From: Actinernus sp. WN-2022
Taxonomy: Eukaryota; Cnidaria; Anthozoa; Actiniaria; Actinernidae
Reading direction: 5' to 3'
DNA: 64,000 nucleotides
Assembly (NCBI GenBank): GCA_030867875.1
Contig: JAOWCC010001601.1
Location: 248,001 to 312,000 of the forward strand
Shown here: piece by piece, positions 52,701 to 64,000 of the stretch
How the letters are laid out: each line of letters opens with the position of its first letter
Numbering within the stretch: position 1 is the stretch's first letter
The notes under the pieces: generated by a model
What the model saw: only the letters and a program-made list of their open reading frames with translations
Told to the model about the DNA's origin: nothing
The model's database searches: none
Made by a program: the position numbers and the translations under genes

Positions 52701-52923
52701 TGTAGATTAAGATTAATCGATGGAAGTTTGCTGTATATTGAGTACAAATACCAGAAAATGGCCTTTTTCTAACCAAACCCAAACCTCTAGCTCTCCAATA
52801 AAGAAATTATGGGATAGATCTAACACAACACAAGTAAATTATAGGCTAGAAAGGCCAGAAAAATCTTTAGCTGTCATTTGCCCTTTCAAGAAAACGGCAA
52901 AAAGACGAGTTCCTGATCTCTAG
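49785..52923 (+). repeat. Satellite units 96-101
   Basis: Unit ends are 50301, 50826, 51352, 51876, 52405 and 52923. Unit 96 resembles unit 36 (short tract, TATCTTACC). Unit 97 is S-like with the AAATATTTAGCTTTC tail of unit 40. Unit 98 repeats the unit 1/33/41 class. Unit 99 has AATATCAATG, AGTTTAAGA and a private CCATTAAATAAATT, losing AATAAAG. Units 100-101 repeat the GGGAAAG, AAGCTAAAAATGCC, CCTTGC type followed by a short G3A8 unit, as in units 31-32. Confidence 0.9.
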
Positions 52924-55900
52924 GTATTTTATGGGGGGAGGGGAGGGGGGGAGGGTGTTTTGAGTGGAGAGGTGTAGAATTTCGAACTTTTTTCGTGAAC
53001 AACCGATTTGCCTGAAGTTTGGCGTGACGATTTGCTTAGTGACAATGAGCATTTTCCGCTAGGTCTGACAAAAATCGGGGGGAAAAAGTTGAAAAGTGAC
53101 TTTCTGGCTTTTAAAGACAACAGGTACACATTAACTTACTTATCTTACCTAAATGTCAATGTGGCGCCATTTCTCGAGCTTTTAATGGATTTCGATGCAC
53201 TATACGGCAATACAACGTTCTCTTCCTGTAGATTAAGATTAATCGATGGAAGTTTGCTGTATATTGAGTACAAATACCAGAAAATGGCCTTTTTCTAACC
53301 AAACCCAAACCTCTAGCTCTCCAATAAAGAAATTATGGGATAGATCTAACACAACACAAGTAAATTATAGGCTAGAAAGGCCAGAAAAATATTTAGCTGT
53401 CATTTGCCCTTTCAAGAAAACGGCAAAAAGACGAGTTCCTGATCTCTAGGTATTTTATGGGGGGAGGGGGGGGCGGGGAGGGTGTTTTGAGTGGAGCGGT
53501 ATAGAATTTCGAACTTTTTCGTGAGCAACCGATTTGCCTGAAGTTTGGCGTGACGATTTGCTTAGTGACAATGAGCATTTTCCGTTAGGTCTGACAAAAA
53601 TCGGGGAAAAAAAGTTGAAAAGTGACTTTCTGGCTTTTAAAGACAACAGGTACACATTAACTTACTTATGTTACCTAAATGTCAATGTGGCGCCATTTCT
53701 CGAGCTTTTAATGGATTTCGATGCACTATACGGCAATACAACGTTCTCTTCCTGTAGATTAAGATTAATCGATGGAAGTTTGCTGTATATTGAGTACAAA
53801 TACCAGAAAATGGCCTTTTTCTAACCAAACCCAAACCTCTAGCTCTCCAATAAAGAAATTATGGGAAAGATCTAACACAACACAAGTAAATTATAGGCTA
53901 AAAATGCCAGAAAAATCTTTAGCTGTCATTTGCCCTTTCAAGAATACGGCAAAAAGACGAGTTCCTGATCTCTAGGTATTTTATGGGGGGAAGGGGGAGG
54001 GTGTTTTGAGTGGAGGGGTGTAGAATTTCGAACTTTTTCGTGAACAACCGATTTGCCTGAAGTTTGGCGTGACGATTTGCTTAGTGACAATGAGCATTTT
54101 CCGCTAGGTCTGACAAAAATCGGGGGGAAAAAGTTGAAAAGTGACTTTCTGGCTTTTAAAGACAACAGGTACACATTAACTTACTTATGTTACCTAAATG
54201 TCAATGTGGCGCCATTTCTCGAACTTTTAATGGATTTCGATGCACTATACGGCAATACAACGTTCTCTTCCTGTATATTAAGATTAATCGATGGAAGTTT
54301 GCTGTATATTGAGTACAAATACCAGAAAATGGCCTTTTTCTAACCAAACCCAAACCTCTAGCTCTCCAATAAAGAAATTATGGGATAGATCTAACACAAC
54401 ACAAGTAAATTATAGGCTAGAAAGGCCAGAAAAATCTTTAGCTGTCATTTGCCCTTTCAAGAAAACGGCAAAAAGACGAGTTCCTGATCTCTAGGTATTT
54501 TATGGGGGGAGGGGGGGCGGGGAGGGTGTTTTGAGTGGAGCGGTATAGAATTTCGAACTTTTTCGTGAACAACCGATTTGCCTGAAGTTTGGCGTGACGA
54601 TTTGCTTAGTGACAATGAGCATTTTCCGTTAGGTCTGACAAAAATCGGGGAAAAAAGTTGAAAAGTGACTTTCTGGCTTTTAAAGACAACAGGTACACAT
54701 TAACTTACTTATGTTACCTAAATGTCAATGTGGCGCCATTTCTCGAGCTTTTAATGGATTTCGATGCACTATACGGCAATACAACGTTCTCTTCTTGTAG
54801 ATTAAGATTAATCGATGGAAGTTTCCTGTATATTGAGTACAAATACCAGAAAATGGCCTTTTTCTAACCAAACCCAAACCTCTAGCTCTCCAATAAAGAA
54901 ATTATGGGATAGATCTAACACAACACAAGTAAATTATAGGCTAGAAAGGCCAGAAAAATCTTTAGCTGTCATTTGCCCTTTCAAGAAAACGGCAAAAAGA
55001 CGAGTTCCTGATCTCTAGGTATGTTATGGGGGGAGGGGGGGGGGGGAGGGTGTTTTGAGTGGAGGGGTGTAGAATTTCGAACTTTTTCGTGAACAACCGA
55101 TTTGCCTGAAGTTTGGCGTGACGATTTGCTTAGTGACAATGGGCATTTTCCGCTAGGTCTGACAAAAATCGGGGAAAAAAAGTTGAAAAGTGACTTTCTG
55201 GCTTTTAAAGACAACAGGTACACATTAACTTACTTATGTTACCTAAATGTCAATGTGGCGCCATTTCTCGAGCTTTTAATGGATTTCGATGCACTATACG
55301 GCAATACAACGTTCTCTTCCTGTAGATTAAGATTAATCGATGGAAGTTTACTGTATATTGAGTACAAATACCAGAAAATGGCCTTTTTCTAACCAAACCC
55401 AAACCTCTAGCTCTCCAATAAAGAAATTATGGGAAAGTTCTAACACAACACAAATAAATTATAGGCTAAAAATGCCAGAAAAATCTTTAGCTGTCATTTG
55501 CCCTTTCAAGAAAACGGCAAAAAGACGAGTTCCTGATCTCTAGGTATTTTATGGGGGGAAGGGGGAGGGTGTTTTGAGTGGAGGGGTGTAGAATTTCGAA
55601 CTTTTTCGTGAACAACCGATTTGCCTGAAGTTTGGCGTGACGATTTGCTTAGTGACAATGAGCATTTTCCGCTAGGTCTTACAAAAATCGGGGAAAAAAA
55701 GTTGAAAAGTGACTTTCTGGCTTTTAAAGACAACAGGTACACATTAACTTACTTATGTTACCTAAATGTCAATGTGGCGCCATTTCTCGAGCTTTTAATG
55801 GATTTCGATGCACTATACGGCAATACAACGTTCTCTTCCTGTAGATTAAGATTAATCGATGGAAGTTTCCTGTATATTGAGTACAAATACCAGAAAATGG

Positions 55901-56062
55901 CCTTTTTCTAACGAAACCCAAACCTCTAGCTCTCCAATAAAGAAATTATGGGATAGATCTAACACAACACAAGTAAATTATAGGCTAGAAAGGCCAGAAA
56001 AATCTTTAGCTGTCATTTGCCCTTTCAAGAAAACGGCAAAAAGACGAGTTCCTGATCTCTAG
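52924..56062 (+). repeat. Satellite units 102-107, relatives of 3255-5869 and 22078-25216
   Basis: Unit ends are 53449, 53975, 54494, 55018, 55543 and 56062. Units 102-103 match 43-44 at offset 30846. Units 103 and 105 are CGGGG-class units (GAGCGGTATAG, CCGTTAGG), but 105 has GAACAACC where the others have GAGCAACC. Unit 106 has GTATGTTAT, GGGCATT and AAGTTCTAAC, like unit 11, but TATGTTAC rather than TGTGTTAC. Unit 104 has CTGTATATTAAG; unit 105 has CTTCTTGTAG and a one-base-short G4A6 tract; unit 107 has TCTTACAAAAA and CTAACGAAACC. Confidence 0.9.
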
Positions 56063-59000
56063 GTATTTTATGGGGGGAGGGTGTTTTGAGTGGAGGGGTG
56101 TAGAATTTCGAACTTCTTCGTGAACAACCGATTTGCCTGAAGTTTGGCGTGACGATTTGCTTAGTGACAATGAGCGTTTTCCGCTAGGTCTGACAAAAAT
56201 CGGGGGGAAAAAGTTGAAAAGTGACTTTCTGGCTTTTAAAGACAACAGGTACACATTAACTTACTTATGTTACCTAAATGTCAATGTGGCGCCATTTCTC
56301 GAGCTTTTAATGGATTTCGATGCACTATACGGCAATACAACGTTCTCTTCCTGTAGATTAAGATTAATCGATGGAAGTTTGCTGTATATTGAGTACAAAT
56401 ACCAGAAAATGGCCTTTTTCTAACCAAACCCAAACCTCTAGCTCTCCAATAAAGAAATTATGGGATAGATCTAACACAACACAAGTAAATTATAGGCTAG
56501 AAAGGCCAGAAAAATCTTTAGCTGTCATTTGCCCTTTCAAGAAAACGGCAAAAAGACGAGTTCCTGATCTCTAGGTATTTTATGGGGGGAGGGGGGGGGG
56601 AGGGTGTTTTGAGTGGAGGGGTGTAGAATTTCGAACTTTTTCGTGAACAACCGATTTGCCTGAAGTTTGGCGTGACGATTTGCTTAGTGACAATGAGCAT
56701 TTTCCGCTAGGTCTGACAAAAATCGGGGAAAAAAAGTTGAAAAGTGACTTTCTGGCTTTTAAAGACAACAGGTACACATTAACTTACTTATGTTACCTAA
56801 ATGTCAATGTGGCGCCATTTCTCGAGCTTTTAATGGATTTCGATGCACTATACGGCAATACAACGTTCTCTTCCTGTAGATTAAGATTAATCGATGGAAG
56901 TTTGCTGTATATTGAGTACAAATACCAGAAAATGGCCTTTTTCTAACCAAACCCAAACCTCTAGCTCTCCAATAAAGAAATTATGGGATACATCTAACAC
57001 AACACAAGTAAATTATAGGCTAGAAAGGCCAGAAAAATCTTTAGCTGTCATTTGCCCTTTCAAGAAAACGGCAAAAAGACGAGTTCCTGATCTCTAGGTA
57101 TTTTATGGGGGGAGGGGGGGGAGGGTGTTTTGAGTGGAGGGGTGTAGAATTTCGAACTTTTTCGTGAACAACCGATTTGCCTGAAGTTTGGCGTGACGAT
57201 TTGCTTAGTGACAATGAGCGTTTTCCGCTAGGTCTGACAAAAATCGGGGGGAAAAAGTTGAAAAGTGACTTTCTGGCTTTTAAAGACAACAGGTACACAT
57301 TAACTTACTTATGTTACCTAAATGTCAATGTGGCGCCATTTCTCGAGCTTTTAATGGATTTCGATGCACTATACGGCAATACAACGTTCTCTTCCTGTAG
57401 TTTAAGATTAATCGATGGAAGTTTGCTGTATATTGAGTACAAATACCAGAAAATGGCCTTTTTCTAACCAAACCCAAACCTCTAGCTCTCCAATAAAGAA
57501 ATTATGGGATAGATCTAACACAACACAAGTAAATTATAGGCTAGAAAGGCCAGAAAAATCTTTAGCTGTCATTTGCCCTTTCAAGAAAACGGCAAAAAGA
57601 CGAGTTCCTGATCTCTAGGTATTTTATGGGGGGAGGGTGTTTTGAGTGGAGGGGTGTAGAATTTCGAACTTCTTCGTGAACAACCGATTTGCCTGAAGTT
57701 TGGCGTGACGATTTGCTTAGTGACAATGAGCGTTTTCCGCTAGGTCTGACAAAAATCGGGGGGAAAAAGTTGAAAAGTGACTTTCTGGCTTTTAAAGACA
57801 ACAGGTACACATTAACTTACTTATGTTACCTAAATGTCAATGTGGCGCCATTTCTCGAGCTTTTAATGGATTTCGATGCACTATACGGCAATACAACGTT
57901 CTCTTCCTGTAGATTAAGATTAATCGATGGAAGTTTGCTGTATATTGAGTACAAATACCAGAAAATGGCCTTTTTCTAACCAAACCCAAACCTCTAGCTC
58001 TCCAATAAAGAAATTATGGGATAGATCTAACACAACACAAGTAAATTATAGGCTAGAAAGGCCAGAAAAATCTTTAGCTGTCATTTGCCCTTTCAAGAAA
58101 ACGGCAAAAAGACGAGTTCCTGATCTCTAGGTATTTTATGGGGGGAGGGGGGGGGGAGGGTGTTTTGAGTGGAGGGGTGTAGAATTTCGAACTTTTTCGT
58201 GAACAACCGATTTGCCTGAAGTTTGGCGTGACGATTTGCTTAGTGACAATGAGCATTTTCCGCTAGGTCTGACAAAAATCGGGGAAAAAAAGTTGAAAAG
58301 TGACTTTCTGGCTTTTAAAGACAACAGGTACACATTAACTTACTTATGTTACCTAAATGTCAATGTGGCGCCATTTCTCGAGCTTTTAATGGATTTCGAT
58401 GCACTATACGGCAATACAACGTTCTCTTCCTGTAGATTAAGATTAATCGATGGAAGTTTGCTGTATATTGAGTACAAATACCAGAAAATGGCCTTTTTCT
58501 AACCAAACCCAAACCTCTAGCTCTCCAATAAAGAAATTATGGGATACATCTAACACAACACAAGTAAATTATAGGCTAGAAAGGCCAGAAAAATCTTTAG
58601 CTGTCATTTGCCCTTTCAAGAAAACGGCAAAAAGACGAGTTCCTGATCTCTAGGTATTTTATGGGGGGAGGGGGGGGGAGGGTGTTTTGAGTGGAGGGGT
58701 GTAGAATTTCGAACTTTTTCGTGAACAACCGATTTGCCTGAAGTTTGGCGTGACGATTTGCTTAGTGACAATGAGCGTTTTCCGCTAGGTCTGACAAAAA
58801 TCGGGGGGAAAAAGTTGAAAAGTGACTTTCTGGCTTTTAAAGACAACAGGTACACATTAACTTACTTATGTTACCTAAATGTCAATGTGGCGCCATTTCT
58901 CGAGCTTTTAATGGATTTCGATGCACTATACGGCAATACAACGTTCTCTTCCTGTAGTTTAAGATTAATCGGTGGAAGTTTCCTGTATATTGAGTACAAA

Positions 59001-62000
59001 TACCAGAAAATGGCCTTTTTCTAACCAAACCCAAACCTCTAGCTCTCCAATAAAGAAATTATGGGATAGATCTAACACAACACAAGTAAATTATAGGCTA
59101 GAAAGGCCAGAAAAATCTTTAGCTGTCATTTGCCCTTTCAAGAAAACGGCAAAAAGACGAGTTCCTGATCTCTAGGTATTTTATGGGGGGAGGGGGGGGG
59201 AGGGTGTTTTGAGTGGAGGGGTGTAGAATTTCGAACTTTTTCGTGAACAACCGATTTGCCTGAAGTTTGGCGTGACGATTTGCTTAGTGACAATGAGCGT
59301 TTTCCGCTAGGTCTGACAAAAATCGGGGGGAAAAAGTTGAAAAGTGACTTTCTGGCTTTTAAAGACAACAGGTACACATTAACTTACTTATGTTACCTAA
59401 ATGTCAATGTGGCGCCATTTCTCGAGCTTTTAATGGATTTCGATGCACTATACGGCAATACAACGTTCTCTTCCTGTAGTTTAAGATTAATCGATGGAAG
59501 TTTCCTGTATATTGAGTACAAATACCAGAAAATGGCCTTTTTCTAACCAAACCCAAACCTCTAGCTCTCCAATAAAGAAATTATGGGATAGATCTAACAC
59601 AACACAAGTAAATTATAGGCTAGAAAGGCCAGAAAAATCTTTAGCTGTCATTTGCCCTTTCAAGAAAACGGCAAAAAGACGAGTTCCTGATCTCTAGGTA
59701 TTTTATGGGGGGAGGGGGGGGGGAGGGTGTTTTGAGTGGAGGGGTGTAGAATTTCGAACTTTTTCGTGAACAACCGATTTGCCTGAAGTTTGGCGTGACG
59801 ATTTGCTTAGTGACAATGAGCATTTGCCGCTAGGTCTGACAAAAATCGGGGAAAAAAAGTTGAAAAGTGACTTTCTGGCTTTTAAAGACAACATGTACAC
59901 ATTAACTTACTTATGTTACCTAAATGTCAATGTGGCGCCATTTCTCGAGCTTTTAATGGATTTCGATGCACTACACGGCAATACAACGTTCTCTTCCTAT
60001 AGATTAACATTAATCGATGGAAGTTTCCTGTATATTGAGTACAAATACCAGAAAATGGCCTTTTTCTAACCAAACCCAAACCTCTAGCTCTCCAATAAAG
60101 AAATTATGGGATAGATCTAACACAACACAAGTAAATTATAGGCTAGAAAGGCCAGAAAAATCTTTAGCTGTCATTTGCCCTTTCAAGAAAACGGCAAAAA
60201 GACGAGTTCCTGATCTCTAGGTATTTTATGGGGGGAGGGGGGGGGAAGGTGTTTTGAGTGGAGGGGTGTAGAATTTCGAACTTTTTCATGAACAACCGAT
60301 TTGTCTGAAGTTTGGCGTGACGATTTGCTTAGTGACAATGAGCGTTTTCCGCTAGGTCTGACAAAAATCGGGGGGAAAATGTTGAAAAGTGACTTTCTGG
60401 CTTTTAAAGACAACAGGTACACATTAACTTACTTATGTTACCTAAATGTCAATGTGGCGCCATTTCTCGAGCTTTTAATGGATTTCGATGCACTATACGG
60501 CAATACAACGTTCTCTTCCTGTAGATTAAGATTAATCGATGGAAGTTTCCTGTATATTGAGTACAAATACCAGAAAATGGCCTTTTTCTAACCAAACCCA
60601 AACCTCTAGCTCTCCAATAAAGTATTTATGGGATAGATCTAACACAACACAAGTAAATTATAGGCTAGAAAGGCCAGAAAAATCTTTAGCTGTCATTTGC
60701 CCTTTCAAGAAATCGGCAAAAAGACGAGTTCCTCATCTCTAGGTATTTTATGGGGGGAGGGGGGGGGGGAGGGTGTTTTGAGTGGAGGGGTGTAGAATTT
60801 CGAACTTTTTCGTGAACAACCGATTTGCCTGAAGTTTGGCGTGACGATTTGCTTAGTGACAATGAGCATTTTCCGCTAGGTCTGACAAAAATCGGGGAAA
60901 AAAAGTTGACAAGTGACTTTCTGGCTTTTAAAGACAACAGGTACACATTAACTTACTTATGTTACCTAAATGTCAATGTGGCGCCATTTCTCGAGCTTTT
61001 AATGGATTTCGATGCACTATACGGCAATACAACGTTCTCTTCCTGTAGATTAACATTAATCGATGGAAGTTTGCTGTATATTGAGTACAAATACCAGAAA
61101 ATGGCCTTTTTCTAACCAAACCCAAACCTCTAGCTCTCCAATAAAGAAATTATGGGATAGATCTAACACAACACAAGCAAATTATAGGCTAGAAAGGCCA
61201 GAAAAATCTTTAGCTGTCAGTTGCCCTTTCAAGAAAACGGCAAAAAGACGAGTTCCTGATCTCTAGGTATTTTATGGGGGGAGAGGGGGGGAGGGTGTTT
61301 TGAGTGGAGGGGTGTAGAATTTCGAACTTTTTCGTGAACAACCGATTTGCCTGAAGTTTGGCGTGACGATTTGCTTAGTGACAATGTGCATTTTCCGCTA
61401 GGTCTGACAAAAATCGGGGAAAAAAAGTTGAAAAGTGATTTTCTGGCTTTTAAAGACAACAGGTACACATTAACTTACTTATGTTACCTAAATGTCAATG
61501 TGGCGCCATTTCTCGAGCTTTTAATGGATTTCGATGCACTATACGGCAATACAACGTTCTCTTCCTGTAGATTAACATTAATCGATGGAAGTTTCCTGTA
61601 TATTGAGTACAAATACCAGAAAATGGCCTTTTTCTAACCAAACCCAAACCTCTAGCTCTCCAATAAAGAAATTATGGGATAGATCTAACACAACACAAGT
61701 AAATTATAGGCTAGAAAGGCCAGAAAAATCTTTAGCTGTCATTTGCCCTTTCAAGAAAACGGCAAAAAGACGAGTTCCTGATCTCTAGGTATTTTATGGG
61801 GGGAGGGGGTGGGAGGGTGTTTTGAGTGGAGGGGTGTAGAATTTCGAACTTTTTCGTGAACAACCGATTTGCCTGAAGTTTGGCGTGACGATTTGCTTAG
61901 TGACAATGAGCATTTTCCGCTAGGTCTGACAAAAATCGGGGGGAAAAAGTTGAAAAGTGACTTTCTGGCTTTTAAAGACAACATGTACACATTAACTTAC

Positions 62001-62310
62001 TTATGTTACCTAAATGTCAATGTGGCGCCATTTCTCGAGCTTTTAATGGATTTCGATGCACTATACGGCAATACAACGTTCTCTTCCTGTAGATTAACAT
62101 TAATCGATGGAAGTTTCCTGTATATTGAGTACAAATACCAGAAAATGGCCTTTTTCTAACCAAACCCAAACCTCTAGCTCTCCAATAAAGAAATTATGGG
62201 ATAGATCTAACACAACACAAGTAAATTATAGGCTAGAAAGGCCAGAAAAATCTTTAGCTGTCATTTGCCCTTTCAAGAAAACGGCAAAAAGACGAGTTCC
62301 TGATCTCTAG
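56063..62310 (+). repeat. Long-range segmental copy 2 (units 108-119)
   Basis: Unit ends are 56574, 57097, 57618, 58130, 58653, 59175, 59697, 60220, 60742, 61266, 61788 and 62310. From about 56157 to 62290 the unit order, lengths and rare markers match 38963-45090 at offset about 17195. Private changes here include ATCGGTGG (about 58973), CTACACGG (59973) and CCTATAG (about 60000). The match ends inside unit 119, which ends CCTGAT while unit 86 ends CCTCAT. The next units differ: FYSC-like unit 120 here, a TTGACAAG unit after 86. Confidence 0.92.
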
Positions 62311-63875
62311 GTATTTTATGGGGGGAGGGGGGGAGGGTGTTTTGAGTGGAGGGGTGTAGAATTTCGAACTTTTTCATGAACAACCGATTTGTCTGAAGTT
62401 TGGCGTGACGATTTGCTTAGTGACAATGAGCATTTTCCGCTAGGTCTGACAAAAATCGGGGAAAAAAAGTTGAAAAGTGACTTTCTGGCTTTTAAAGACA
62501 ACAGGTACACATTAACTTACTTATGTTACCTAAATGTCAATGTGGCGCCATTTCTCGAGCTTTTAATGGATTTCGATGCACTATACGGCAATACAACGTT
62601 CTATTCCTGTAGATTAAGATTAATCGATGGAAGTTTGCTGTATATTGAGTACAAATACCAGAAAATGGCCTTTTTCTAACCAAACCCAAACCTCTAGCTC
62701 TCCAATAAAGAAATTATGGGATAGATCTAACACAACACAAGTAAATTATAGGCTAGAAAGGCCAGAAAAATCTTTAGCTGTCATTTGCCCTTTCAAGAAA
62801 TCGGCAAAAAGACGAGTTCCTCATCTCTAGGTATTTTATGGGGGGAGGGGGGGGGGAGGGTGTTTTGAGTGGAGGGGTGTAGAATTTCGAACTTTTTCGT
62901 GAACAACCGATTTGCCTGAAGTTTGGCGTGACGATTTGCTTAGTGACAATGAGCATTTTCCGCTAGGTCTGACAAAAATCGGGGAAAAAAAGTTGACAAG
63001 TGACTTTCTGGCTTTTAAAGACAACAGGTACACATTAACTTACTTATGTTACCTAAATGTCAATGTGGCGCCATTTCTCGAGCTTTTAATGGATTTCGAT
63101 GCACTATACGGCAATACAACGTTCTCTTCCTGTAGATTAACATTAATCGATGGAAGTTTGCTGTATATTGAGTACAAATACCAGAAAATGGCCTTTTTCT
63201 AACCAAACCCAAACCTCTAGCTCTCCAATAAAGAAATTATGGGATAGATCTAACACAACACAAGCAAATTATAGGCTAGAAAGGCCAGAAAAATCTTTAG
63301 CTGTCAGTTGCCCTTTCAAGAAAACGGCAAAAAGACGAGTTCCTGATCTCTAGGTATTTTATGGGGGGAGAGGGGGGGAGGGTGTTTTGAGTGGAGGGGT
63401 GTAGAATTTCGAACTTTTTCGTGAACAACCGATTTGCCTGAAGTTTGGCGTGACGATTTGCTTAGTGACAATGTGCATTTTCCGCTAGGTCTGACAAAAA
63501 TCGGGGAAAAAAAGTTGAAAAGTGATTTTCTGGCTTTTAAAGACAACAGGTACACATTAACTTACTTATGTTACCTAAATGTCAATGTGGCGCCATTTCT
63601 CGAGCTTTTAATGGATTTCGATGCACTATACGGCAATACAACGTTCTCTTCCTGTAGATTAACATTAATCGATGGAAGTTTCCTGTATATTGAGTACAAA
63701 TACCAGAAAATGGCCTTTTTCTAACCAAACCCAAACCTCTAGCTCTCCAATAAAGAAATTATGGGATAGATCTAACACAACACAAGTAAATTATAGGCTA
63801 GAAAGGCCAGAAAAATCTTTAGCTGTCATTTGCCCTTTCAAGAAAACGGCAAAAAGACGAGTTCCTGATCTCTAG
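62311..63875 (+). repeat. Satellite units 120-122
   Basis: Unit ends are 62830, 63353 and 63875. Unit 120 has TTTCATG, TTTGTCTG and GTTCTATTCC, like units 90 and 94, but its tail has GAAATCGGC and CCTCAT, like unit 83/116. Units 121-122 repeat the TTGACAAG then GGGGGGAGAGG/GTGCATT succession. Unit 120 therefore joins two neighbourhoods seen elsewhere. Confidence 0.9.
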
Positions 63876-64000
63876 GTATTTTATGGGGGGAGGGGGGGGG
63901 AGGGTGTTTTGAGTGGAGGGGTGTAGAATTTCGAACTTTTTCGTGAACAACCGATTTGCCTGAAGTTTGGCGTGACGATTTGCTTAGTGACAATGAGCAT
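63876..64000 (+). repeat. Partial satellite unit at right edge (5' end only)
   Basis: This 125-bp stretch begins with GTATTTTAT and the G tract and runs to GACAATGAGCAT, matching the start of the other units. The array continues beyond the window. Confidence 0.97.

Larger units (their letters stand above)
1..64000 (+). repeat. Satellite DNA array, ~523-bp monomer, 122 complete units
   Basis: The same sequence recurs head to tail across the whole window, for example the block around the GGCGCC and CTCGAG sites and the TAG followed by GTATTTTAT. Taking that TAG as the unit end gives 122 complete units between 83 and 63875, averaging 522.9 bp. All units checked share one orientation. Both window edges lie inside the repeat, so the true array is longer than 64 kb. 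No inserted gene, mobile element or non-satellite spacer is visible, apart from a 36-bp insertion in the second unit. Arrays of this kind are typical of eukaryotic heterochromatin. The family was not recognised from memory, and centromeric function is only a possibility. Confidence 0.98.

Noticed and set aside
1..64000. CRISPR array or bacterial repeat locus
   Set aside because: The repeat is ~523 bp with no unique spacers and no cas-like genes; units are contiguous and nearly identical.
1..64000. Tandem rRNA, 5S or histone gene cluster
   Set aside because: No rRNA-like conserved segment or histone coding sequence is recognisable in the monomer, and 523 bp is too short for the large rDNA unit. 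A 5S-type gene was looked for by eye and not seen.

Overview
The whole 64 kb window is one uninterrupted head-to-tail satellite DNA array. A monomer of about 523 bp is repeated 122 complete times between positions 83 and 63875, with a partial unit at each edge (1-82 and 63876-64000). Every unit I checked is in the same orientation. I see no non-satellite sequence except one 36-bp insertion (801-836), and no recognisable gene, RNA gene, transposon, CRISPR array or bacterial signal. This points to eukaryotic nuclear heterochromatin (centromeric, pericentromeric, subtelomeric or sex-chromosome type). I do not recognise the satellite family and cannot name the species.

Each monomer, read from the conserved TAG just before GTATTTTAT, has five parts: (i) a purine-rich G tract of variable length with strong G-quadruplex potential; (ii) a moderately AT-rich body with fixed TTCGAA, GGCGCC, CTCGAG, ATCGAT and AGATCT hexamers; (iii) a G/A boundary tract, G3-7 then A3-8; (iv) a weak inverted repeat; (v) an AATAAA hexamer. 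By eye, units differ by a few percent through a limited set of linked variants. Most length differences (511-531 bp) come from the G tract. Exceptions are 609-1167 (559 bp, insertion) and 38802-39380 (579 bp, an out-of-register junction).

The variants define unit classes that recur in a fixed order, giving higher-order repeats at several scales. There are dimers (2210-6388, 17906-21027, 22078-24174), trimers (33551-38801 in part, 43546-46678), tetramers (10050-13720, 46157-49700) and a nearly perfect 7-unit tandem duplication (24695-28337 and 28338-31979). Long segments are also shared at distances of about 16.8, 17.2, 19.3, 23.5-25.1 and 30.8 kb. Hybrid units, with the front of one class and the tail of another, mark probable unequal-crossover or conversion points.

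Short open frames run through the units on both strands: about 96 and 67 codons on plus, and a proline-rich 60-88 codons on minus. The 96-codon frame has no ATG at its start and is broken in about 20 units, and almost all variants in the plus frames change the amino acid. I treat them as by-products of a homogenised repeat, not genes.
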